Positions 1 through 4,783 of a stretch of DNA of 5,003 bases are shown here, piece by piece. The notes beneath the pieces are model-generated. The model had not been told where the DNA came from. It was given only the letters and a program-made list of their open reading frames with translations, and did not search any database. The translations under genes and the position numbers were made by a program. Where the stretch lies: NCBI GenBank assembly GCA_029979485.1, contig JAPOHK010000079.1:1-5003 (forward strand), read 5' to 3'. Origin of the DNA: Candidatus Planktophila limnetica. Lineage in GTDB: Bacteria > Actinomycetota > Actinomycetes > Nanopelagicales > Nanopelagicaceae. The stretch's first letter is position 1, and every line of letters starts with the position of its first letter.

Positions 1-415
1 CTGGAAATTCGTAATTGGTTTACGCGGTGATGAAAACTTCACATTGATTTCTTCGGTGTTAGTTCCCTTTAACCAAGAGTGGGCAACAAAGGCTTCTGCA
101 CTAGTTCTAACAAATGCAATTACTTTCCGTGAAGATGCAAATGTTAACCCGACTGCCCTTTATGACACAGGCCTTGCTGTTTCGCTTATGACAGTGGAGG
201 CAAATCACCGTGGCTACGATGTTCATCAGATGAGCGGATTTGATCACGATGCCGCTAAATCTAAGTTTCCACTTGGTGCTGGCATCGAACCTGTAACGTG
301 CATTGCCATTGGTAAGCGCACTTCTCCTGATTCACTCTCCGAAGAGATAAAGGCTCGTGAAGTGGCACCTCGCTCACGCAAAGCCCTGAGTGAAATAGTA
401 AACATCGCTTGGTAG
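1..415 (+). CDS. Nitroreductase-family FMN oxidoreductase, C-terminal part (5' end outside window)
   Basis: The reading frame is open from base 2 to the TAG stop at 413-415, giving 137 residues. The gene starts upstream of the window; a TTG at 44 is in frame but is internal. The fragment opens with WKFVIGLRGDE, matching the conserved PWRF/Y segment near residue 40 of nitroreductase-fold flavoproteins, so roughly 40-50 N-terminal residues are missing. Next comes the family pattern FNQEWATKASALVL (fragment residues 23-36), then a DTGLAVSLMTVEANHRGYD helix near residue 55 and a GFD...PLGAGIEPVTCIAIG end, as in the dimer-interface and FMN-contacting half of the family. Members use FMN and NAD(P)H to reduce nitro compounds, quinones or enals in the cytoplasm; the substrate cannot be read from sequence. 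The missing N-terminus holds the main FMN phosphate-binding residues, so these cannot be checked. It lies 10 bases upstream of the next gene on the same strand. The family call is fairly safe; the subfamily is unknown. Confidence 0.8.
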   Translation, partial: WKFVIGLRGDENFTLISSVLVPFNQEWATKASALVLTNAITFREDANVNPTALYDTGLAVSLMTVEANHRGYDVHQMSGFDHDAAKSKFPLGAGIEPVTCIAIGKRTSPDSLSEEIKAREVAPRSRKALSEIVNIAW

Positions 416-418
416 CCT
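413..418 (+). promoter_or_regulatory. Candidate -10 box (TAGCCT) for a leaderless transcript
   Basis: TAGCCT fits the actinobacterial -10 pattern TANNNT and sits 7 bases before the ATG at 426, so transcription would start at or next to the start codon. A GTGAAA at 390-395, 17 bases upstream, matches four of six positions of a TTGACA -35 box. The gene it precedes has no Shine-Dalgarno sequence. The box overlaps the TAG stop of the nitroreductase gene. This is inferred from spacing and pattern only; read-through from the upstream gene is equally possible. Confidence 0.35.
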
Positions 419-425
419 TACATTC

Positions 426-725
426 ATGAGCGAATATCAAGTAATGCGATGGAGAGAAATCCCTTCAATGGTGATGGCTCGAGATGGCGCGGACACAATT
501 AAAGTTATGTTGCCGGCGCGCTTTCAAGAAGCAATTGATGAAGCTGCAATGCGCATGGGCGAAATTGATGCAGACGCATATACAGCGGGCTGGAACAGAG
601 ATCCATGGACTCCATCAGATGAAGTTCCCGCGGCTCTTGCTGCGCGAATCACCGCAGCACTCGAAGAAGAGTTTTCTGAAAGTAAGTTACAAGCAATTCT
701 TGATGCAATAAATCCTGCCAAATAA
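426..725 (+). CDS. Small PF13769-like 'virulence factor' family protein, probable partner of the methyltransferase
   Basis: This is a 99-residue soluble protein with no signal peptide and no membrane segment. The core, residues 8-61, reads RWREIPSMV, then LPARFQEAIDEAAM (29-42), then DADAYTAGWNRDPW (48-61). That pattern resembles the small proteins annotated 'virulence factor' (Pfam PF13769), a name taken from the C-terminal domain of staphylococcal CvfC; no virulence role is implied. The C-terminal third is acidic and helical. As recalled from other genomes, such small proteins often sit near corrinoid, folate or homocysteine methyltransferase genes. Here it immediately precedes a homocysteine S-methyltransferase, whose Shine-Dalgarno overlaps this gene's TAA. 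A helper role in methyl transfer is therefore plausible, but inferred. The ATG at 426 is chosen because the conserved EYQVMRWREIP begins there. It has no Shine-Dalgarno, only a TANNNT box upstream. The molecular activity is unknown. Confidence 0.75.
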   Translation: MSEYQVMRWREIPSMVMARDGADTIKVMLPARFQEAIDEAAMRMGEIDADAYTAGWNRDPWTPSDEVPAALAARITAALEEEFSESKLQAILDAINPAK

Positions 726-729
726 GGAG
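724..729 (+). promoter_or_regulatory. Shine-Dalgarno AAGGAG of the homocysteine methyltransferase
   Basis: AAGGAG lies 6 bases before the ATG at 736 and overlaps the TAA stop (723-725) of the preceding small gene. It is the only strong ribosome-binding site seen in the window. It fixes the methyltransferase start and suggests that the two genes are co-transcribed and translationally coupled. Confidence 0.85.
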
Positions 730-735
730 TTTAAA

Positions 736-1614
736 ATGTCAGCTATCTATGAAGCACTTGAAAACGCTGTACTTGCATCTGATGGCGCAATGGGAACCAT
801 GTTGCAAGAGCGCGGATTAACAGATGGCGGCGCACCGGAATTGTGGAATGTTGAAAAACCAGAGGAAATCGAAGCAGTTCTAGAGGCTTATGCTGCAGCA
901 GGTGCCAAGTTCATCACGACAAATACTTTTGGTGCGACGCGCGGTCGTCTTGAATTACATGGCCTTGCAGATCGTGTTTTCGAATTAAATCAAGCAGGCG
1001 CCGCGATTGCACGTAAGGTTGCTGATCGCCATCCCGGTTCTTTTGTGATGGGAGATATCGGGCCATCGGGTGAATTAATGGATCCAATGGGGACATTGAC
1101 ACCAGAGAGTGCGAAAGAGTTATTCGCTGAACAAATAAAAGGTTTAGTTGCAGGCGGAGTTGATGCAATTCTTATTGAAACAATGAGTGACTTAGCTGAA
1201 GTTGAAGCAGCCGTGGAAGCAGCAAAAGAAGTTGCACCTGGAATGCCAATTATTGCGACGATGTCTTTTGATACTAATTTGCGAACAATGATGGGTGTAA
1301 AACCAGCGATGGCAGTTACTCATCTTTCATCAATCGGCGTGCGTATCATCGGTGCAAATTGTGGTCGCGGAACAGATGAAATGCGTCAAATCGCGCAGGA
1401 GATGGTTAATGCTCGTCCGGAAGGCGTTTTCATAATCACTCAATCCAACTCTGGTTTACCAAAGCTAGTTGGAGACACATTTATTTATGAAGGTACGCCA
1501 GATGAGATGGCTAAGTACGCTGCAGAAATGAAAGAGATGGGCGTCAACATTGTCGGGTCTTGCTGTGGTTCAACTCCAGCACATACAAAAGCAATCGCAG
1601 CAGCTATTGCTTAG
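736..1614 (+). CDS. Homocysteine S-methyltransferase family protein (stand-alone, MetH N-domain/BHMT-like)
   Basis: This 292-residue cytoplasmic TIM-barrel protein belongs to the zinc-dependent homocysteine S-methyltransferase family (Pfam PF02574). Visible motifs in order are DGAMGTML (16-23), TTNTFGAT (61-68), GDIGPSGEL (106-114), ILIETMSD (145-152) and QSNSGLPKL (236-244). The three zinc-binding cysteines are present: C209 in GANCGRG, and C276 and C277 in GSCCGS. The family activates homocysteine on zinc and methylates it to methionine. The overall look is closer to the N-terminal domain of cobalamin-dependent MetH than to S-methylmethionine-using MmuM. The chain ends right after the CCGS motif, so folate-, cobalamin- and reactivation domains are absent; the methyl donor must come from another protein or a small molecule (S-methylmethionine, betaine, or a separate corrinoid protein). 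The start is fixed by AAGGAG six bases upstream. The preceding small PF13769-like gene is coupled to it. The 3' end overlaps the convergent MOSC gene by four bases. Family is certain; donor is unresolved. Confidence 0.92.
   Translation: MSAIYEALENAVLASDGAMGTMLQERGLTDGGAPELWNVEKPEEIEAVLEAYAAAGAKFITTNTFGATRGRLELHGLADRVFELNQAGAAIARKVADRHPGSFVMGDIGPSGELMDPMGTLTPESAKELFAEQIKGLVAGGVDAILIETMSDLAEVEAAVEAAKEVAPGMPIIATMSFDTNLRTMMGVKPAMAVTHLSSIGVRIIGANCGRGTDEMRQIAQEMVNARPEGVFIITQSNSGLPKLVGDTFIYEGTPDEMAKYAAEMKEMGVNIVGSCCGSTPAHTKAIAAAIA
1589..1612 (-). terminator. Weak terminator-like hairpin at the first convergent gene junction
   Basis: AAGCAAT at 1589-1595 is a perfect inverted match to ATTGCTT at 1606-1612, giving a 7-bp stem around a 10-base loop. 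Read on the minus strand, the hairpin begins at the MOSC stop codon and runs into a short TTTT tract (1590-1587), like a weak intrinsic terminator. On the plus strand no T tract follows. The stem is A/T-rich and lies inside the last codons of the methyltransferase (KAIAAAIA), so chance is a real possibility. Confidence 0.25.
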
Positions 1615-2252
1615 TGTTGCGTAGCCGCAATCTTTTCTGCCCACTCTTTAAATCCCTGAGATAACTGCGGAACCACTTTAATCTCATTGATTTTTGCGCG
1701 CTCTCCACTCTTGGCAGAAAACAAATCCCTAATACTTATTGCATGATCTGGTTTATAAATAACTTCTATCGCATCTCCTGCTCGAGCTGTTCCTTCTTGA
1801 ATTATTCGAAGGTAAGCACCAGGTCTACCAGCTTGCGTGAAATCTTTAATTAACGTGGCACGTTTCCAAAACCCTGCAAAGACCCGACATGGAATTCGCG
1901 GCTGAGAAACTTCAAGAATTACAGAACCAATTTTCCATTGTTCGCCAACTAGTGCAGCGTTTACATCAATACCTTCTGTTGTCAGGTTCTCGCCAAATCT
2001 GCCAGCAGGAATCTCTTCACCAATTTCTTTTTCCCACCACAGTGCATCTTCGCGTGCGTATGCATAAACAGCTTGGTCGTATCCCCCATGAACATTGGTA
2101 TCAATTATTCGATCACCTGCAACGCCGTTGTTCTTAAATTCAACAGAACCTGCGACGTTTCGCTTATCAATACCTGTGCGACCTTCACTTCCAGTCCATT
2201 CACCATGGTGAACAACTGATGTGATATTAATTGATAAGACGCGTGCGCTCAT
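1611..2252 (-). CDS. MOSC-domain protein, YiiM-like
   Basis: This 213-residue cytoplasmic protein has the layout of stand-alone MOSC proteins such as E. coli YiiM. The MOSC domain spans about residues 30-165: GVAGDRIID (43-51), HGGYDQAVYAYARED (55-69), GRFGENLTTEGID (84-96) and SQPRIPC (116-122). C122 is the conserved cysteine, expected to contact the molybdenum cofactor or carry sulfur. The tail (about 168-210, with HAISIRDL and PQLSQGFKEWAEKI) fits the helical '3-alpha' domain that follows MOSC in YiiM. YiiM and YcbX reduce N-hydroxylated bases such as 6-hydroxylaminopurine using molybdenum cofactor; the same role here is inferred. No molybdenum-cofactor gene is in the window. The ATG overlaps the TGA of the upstream GNAT gene (ATGA), indicating coupling, although a TAGACT box six bases before this ATG could also give a separate leaderless transcript. 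The stop overlaps that of the convergent methyltransferase. Confidence 0.9.
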   Translation of the reverse strand: MSARVLSINITSVVHHGEWTGSEGRTGIDKRNVAGSVEFKNNGVAGDRIIDTNVHGGYDQAVYAYAREDALWWEKEIGEEIPAGRFGENLTTEGIDVNAALVGEQWKIGSVILEVSQPRIPCRVFAGFWKRATLIKDFTQAGRPGAYLRIIQEGTARAGDAIEVIYKPDHAISIRDLFSAKSGERAKINEIKVVPQLSQGFKEWAEKIAATQH

Positions 2253-2719
2253 GAACCGAGTCTAGTCAAAGCCTCATCACTCACGCGGAAAACTGTCCAT
2301 TCATCCATAGCGATAGCGCCTTGAGATTTATAGAACTCGATGGAAGGAGTATTCCAATCGAGTACCCACCATTGGAATCTTCCGTATCCTCGTTCAACAC
2401 AAATCTTTGCTAAATGTTTGAGCATTGCGAGCCCGTATCCACGCCCACGATATTCAGGTTCAACGTAAAGGTCTTCGAGATAAATTCCATGAGTGCCTTG
2501 CCAGGTTGAATAATTGAGAAACCACACAGCCATTCCAACTATTCGCTTATCAACTTCGATTACATGAGCGAATACGTGCGGTTGTGGGTTAAAAAGTGCA
2601 GCCCTTAATTGCTCTTCTGTCGCAACAACTTCGTCAGGTTCTTTTTCATAGATTGCTAAATCTTTAATTAAGCGCAAAATATCTGCAACATCGCCTGGTT
2701 GTGCTTCACGGATACTCAT
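2249..2719 (-). CDS. GNAT N-acetyltransferase, SSAT-like (diamine/thialysine acetyltransferase type)
   Basis: This 156-residue protein is a single GNAT domain with no signal peptide. The N-terminus has the usual IREAQPGDVADILRLI start, followed by DLAIYEKEPDEV (20-31), typical of the spermidine/spermine acetyltransferase branch. NYSTWQGTHGIYLEDLYVEP (69-88) matches the SSAT/thialysine acetyltransferase segment. RGRGYG (91-96) is the acetyl-CoA pyrophosphate-binding loop. WNTPSIEFYKSQGA (122-135) is the C-terminal motif shared with SSAT1/SSAT2, including the tyrosine (Y130) that usually acts as general acid. The protein probably transfers acetyl from acetyl-CoA to a small polyamine or lysine-like amine; the exact substrate is not determined by these motifs. 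It starts 40 bases from a divergent phosphodiesterase gene and is followed by the MOSC gene with a 4-base ATGA overlap. No Shine-Dalgarno precedes the ATG. Family is certain; the SSAT branch is likely. Confidence 0.9.
   Translation of the reverse strand: MSIREAQPGDVADILRLIKDLAIYEKEPDEVVATEEQLRAALFNPQPHVFAHVIEVDKRIVGMAVWFLNYSTWQGTHGIYLEDLYVEPEYRGRGYGLAMLKHLAKICVERGYGRFQWWVLDWNTPSIEFYKSQGAIAMDEWTVFRVSDEALTRLGS
2259..2264 (-). promoter_or_regulatory. Candidate internal -10 box (TAGACT) before the MOSC gene
   Basis: On the minus strand TAGACT (2264 to 2259) stands exactly six bases before the MOSC ATG at 2252, inside the last codons of the GNAT gene. The same hexamer with the same six-base spacing precedes the FUSC-like gene. 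No convincing -35 box is visible. It may allow leaderless transcription of the MOSC gene separately from the GNAT gene; coding-sequence coincidence is the alternative. Confidence 0.3.
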
Positions 2720-2726
2720 GGGTGCA

Positions 2727-2741
2727 TCATTTCACAAATGA
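2727..2741. promoter_or_regulatory. 15-bp perfect dyad in the divergent intergenic region, candidate operator
   Basis: TCATTT-CAC-AAATGA has 6-bp arms in perfect inverted symmetry around three bases. It lies in the 40-base gap between the divergent GNAT and phosphodiesterase genes. It is next to the AT-rich -10 region and would cover the expected transcription start of the GNAT gene and the spacer of the phosphodiesterase promoter. That is a suitable position for a repressor. No regulator gene is in the window and no second copy was found, so a regulatory role is inferred from symmetry and place only. Confidence 0.3.
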
Positions 2742-2744
2742 AGT

Positions 2745-2751
2745 TAATATA
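2745..2751. promoter_or_regulatory. Overlapping back-to-back -10 elements of the divergent promoter
   Basis: The core TTAATATAA reads as TAATAT on the plus strand (2745-2750) and TATATT on the minus strand (2751-2746), so one AT-rich site could serve both directions. For the plus-strand phosphodiesterase gene the box ends 9 bases before the ATG at 2760, which implies a leaderless or near-leaderless message. For the GNAT gene it leaves roughly a 20-base leader. Neither direction has a clear -35 box. Confidence 0.4.
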
Positions 2752-2759
2752 AGTGCCTC

Positions 2760-3566
2760 ATGAAAACAAAAGTGTTGCTTGTTGGAATTGATGGCCTTGT
2801 GCTGTCCCGAGCCCTCGAATCTGGAAAAGCAAAGACTCTTTCTGGCTTAAAAGATAAATCTTTCTTTACTGACTGGAAAGTAAACGTCCCAACTCTGTCA
2901 GGTCCGAGTTGGTCTACTTTGCTAACAGGTGCAACATATGAAGAGCATCGCGTTCAAGATAATTCTTTTGTAGGTCATGATCTACTCAATCGGCCAGATT
3001 TACTTAGCCGTGCTTTTTACCAAGATCAAAGCACGACAACTTTTGCAGCAGCCGGTTGGCCGCCGCTTGTTGACCCAGCTGGACACGGTCCTGTTATTCA
3101 TCAACGCAAAGAACAACAACTGGCATACAAGCACTTCGTTGTTGTTCGAGATGGAGAGACTTATGGTTATCAGCGAATAGATTCAGAAATTACGGATGCG
3201 TCAGTTTATTCACTGGAAAATTTCGGTGCCGACGTTAACTTTGTTTACTTCTGTGGAATCGATGAAGCAGGACATGCCTATGGAATTTTGGGCGATGAAT
3301 ACCTCACCGCTATTGAAAGAGTGGATGGGCATCTAACTCGTTTGCACGGTGCAATTACAAAACGTGCAGAGTCTCATGGAGAAAAATGGTTACTGGTTAT
3401 GGTCACAGATCACGGTCACCGAGACGAAGGAGGACACGGTGGAGACTCAGAACAAGAACGCGCATCTTTTGTTATCGCACACGGAATCGGACGTGAAAAT
3501 CCTCAATGGAAATCAGATATCGAGCCACACCAGTTAACTGATTTATTATTAGCGGAGCGCGCTTAA
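2760..3566 (+). CDS. Alkaline phosphatase superfamily phosphodiesterase/nucleotide pyrophosphatase-like protein
   Basis: This 268-residue protein contains the full two-metal active site of the type I phosphodiesterase/nucleotide pyrophosphatase branch (PF01663-like). Metal ligand D11 is in VGIDG. The probable nucleophile S47 is in PTLSGPSWSTLLTG (44-57), where many relatives have threonine. D168 and H172 are in GIDEAGH, D217 and H218 in VTDHGH, and H226 in GGHGG. With all seven positions present, the enzyme is probably active on a phosphate mono- or diester. It has no signal peptide or membrane anchor and is shorter than typical secreted NPP enzymes (about 400 residues), so it is probably cytoplasmic; the substrate is unknown. 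The start at 2760 is set by the hydrophobic strand VLLVGIDG directly after MKTK. There is no Shine-Dalgarno, but a TAATAT box lies nine bases upstream. It is divergent from the GNAT gene, and its TAA overlaps the stop of the convergent FUSC-like gene. Confidence 0.87.
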   Translation: MKTKVLLVGIDGLVLSRALESGKAKTLSGLKDKSFFTDWKVNVPTLSGPSWSTLLTGATYEEHRVQDNSFVGHDLLNRPDLLSRAFYQDQSTTTFAAAGWPPLVDPAGHGPVIHQRKEQQLAYKHFVVVRDGETYGYQRIDSEITDASVYSLENFGADVNFVYFCGIDEAGHAYGILGDEYLTAIERVDGHLTRLHGAITKRAESHGEKWLLVMVTDHGHRDEGGHGGDSEQERASFVIAHGIGRENPQWKSDIEPHQLTDLLLAERA

Positions 3567-4756
3567 CGTCGCAAAAATCGACGAATCGCAAACCACAATC
3601 TTTTCGGCCATTTCATGGCAAGAGTTACAGGAGATACTTGCATTACCTTTACGTGAGAAGGTTCTCCTGGAGTTCGTACATCGCTTAGTGCAGGCGAGCT
3701 TTCATCCAAAGAGTCTGCAATTCTTTCAATGTTAGAAACAAGAGAAATATTTCTTACAAACTCATCTTGATCCATACGATCGTTTTCGGCGATTAACTCT
3801 TCTGCCAAAGTCGCGGCCGCCAAACGTAATTCTTCAGCAATATTGAGCGCTCGTTGTCCAGCACTCTGAGTTTCAATTGATTCAACTTTAGTTGAGATTG
3901 CATAACTTGTGGCAGAGAGTGCGTTTCCAATTTGGCGATTAGCAAATTGTGTTACACCTCCAGCAACAGCTGAATCAAAGAGAGTGCGTGCAATTGTGCG
4001 AACTTGTACGACTGTATGTTCCATTGCAATGCCACGTAAATACAGCGCATCGGCTTCATCAGCTTCGGCTAAAGGAGACCAGCGCGCGTATTTCTTGGCT
4101 TCAAGTGCTTGCGCACGCACATTTGGAATCTCTTCAATTAAAATTCGAGCACGCAATAACCATTTACCTGCATCATCTTGCGAATACCCACTGGCAACGC
4201 CTTCGGCCATATTGCCGAGCAGATCTGCTGCTTTCTTTCCTAGACGAGTGATCTGATCAATTGTTCTACCGGCAGGAGTACTTGCGTGTGAGAAGTATGA
4301 GAAAACAATTGCCACAGCCGCACCAATCAATGTTGAATACAAACGATGTTCTGCAGTGCTGCTACTTATTCCAGGTCCAATGACAATGAGTGCGGTAACA
4401 GGAACGTTAACCGAAGCAACTTCTCCCAAGTGTAAACCGCGTGCAACGACAGAACACAAGAGAACAGTCGTTGCCACGGCAATTACTCCGAAGTCAAAGA
4501 AGTAAACAGTTGTTAGGGCAATACCTGCGCCAATTGCTGTACCAAGAATCTGTCCTAAGCCTTCGCGAACAGATTTATACAAAGAAATACGAATACTGAG
4601 GCTGCAGACAATCGCAGCCACTAATCCCCCGCCATCAAATGCTTGCTCACCAATTAACCATGCGACACCGGCAGCAATGCTTGCCACAACTATCTGTCTG
4701 ACCCAAATTTTGCGGTTAGTAAATAGTGCAACGATGCGAGAAAACATGCGCTTCAT
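3563..4756 (-). CDS. FUSC / aromatic acid exporter family membrane protein
   Basis: This 397-residue inner-membrane protein has about six N-terminal transmembrane helices (near residues 20-36, 44-60, 68-87, 89-106, 113-130, 139-156) and a long soluble, mainly helical C-terminal region (160-397). The REGLGQILGTAIGAGIAL stretch (64-81) is the glycine-rich helix typical of FUSC and ArAE proteins, which are linked to export of aromatic acids and related compounds. Together with its size, this fits the one-module (half-length) bacterial type. The C-terminal region is rich in Ala, Glu and Leu. The extreme end (382-397) is a strongly basic, tryptophan-containing amphipathic segment that may lie on the membrane. 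No Shine-Dalgarno is seen; the ATG at 4756 follows a TAGACT box by six bases. An ATG at 4747 (residue 4) is a possible alternative. It lies 27 bases after the arsC stop on the same strand and overlaps the convergent phosphodiesterase gene by four bases. The transported substrate is unknown. Confidence 0.82.
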   Translation of the reverse strand: MKRMFSRIVALFTNRKIWVRQIVVASIAAGVAWLIGEQAFDGGGLVAAIVCSLSIRISLYKSVREGLGQILGTAIGAGIALTTVYFFDFGVIAVATTVLLCSVVARGLHLGEVASVNVPVTALIVIGPGISSSTAEHRLYSTLIGAAVAIVFSYFSHASTPAGRTIDQITRLGKKAADLLGNMAEGVASGYSQDDAGKWLLRARILIEEIPNVRAQALEAKKYARWSPLAEADEADALYLRGIAMEHTVVQVRTIARTLFDSAVAGGVTQFANRQIGNALSATSYAISTKVESIETQSAGQRALNIAEELRLAAATLAEELIAENDRMDQDEFVRNISLVSNIERIADSLDESSPALSDVRTPGEPSHVKVMQVSPVTLAMKWPKRLWFAIRRFLRR

Positions 4757-4762
4757 GGAGCA

Positions 4763-4768
4763 AGTCTA
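4763..4768 (-). promoter_or_regulatory. Candidate -10 box (TAGACT) for the FUSC-like gene
   Basis: On the minus strand TAGACT lies exactly six bases before the ATG at 4756, in the 27-base gap after arsC. Position and sequence match the TAGACT before the MOSC gene, and the pattern agrees with the TANNNT box of leaderless actinobacterial genes. No clear -35 box is present. If real, this gene can be transcribed without arsC. Confidence 0.4.
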
Positions 4769-4783
4769 TTCTGGGAAGATTTA

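Noticed and set aside
44..46. TTG as start of the nitroreductase gene
   Set aside because: The frame is open to the left edge, and the upstream codons encode the conserved WKFVIGLRGDE segment, so the gene begins outside the window.
484..711. Alternative plus-strand frame inside the small PF13769-like gene; similarly 2977-3180 and 3349-3537 inside the phosphodiesterase gene
   Set aside because: These are out-of-frame readings of well-supported genes with no ribosome-binding site and no domain.
914..1168. Minus-strand open frame inside the methyltransferase gene
   Set aside because: It is antisense to conserved barrel motifs and has no family resemblance or start signal; also true of the antisense frames at 524-721 and 1889-2137.
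3556..3563. AGCGCGCT 8-bp palindrome near the second convergent junction
   Set aside because: It is a short, loopless palindrome inside Glu-Arg-Ala codons; expected by chance and unsupported as a site.
3567..3583. Stem CGTCG/CGACG as an intrinsic terminator of the phosphodiesterase gene
   Set aside because: It has only a 5-bp stem with a 7-base A-rich loop and no T tract on either strand, and it lies within the FUSC coding end; noted in the finding on the overlap but not annotated.
3909..4256. Long plus-strand open frame (115 codons), and another at 3949-4251, opposite the FUSC-like gene
   Set aside because: They lie fully antisense to a gene with clear membrane-protein structure, show no recognisable domain, and have no Shine-Dalgarno or promoter of their own.
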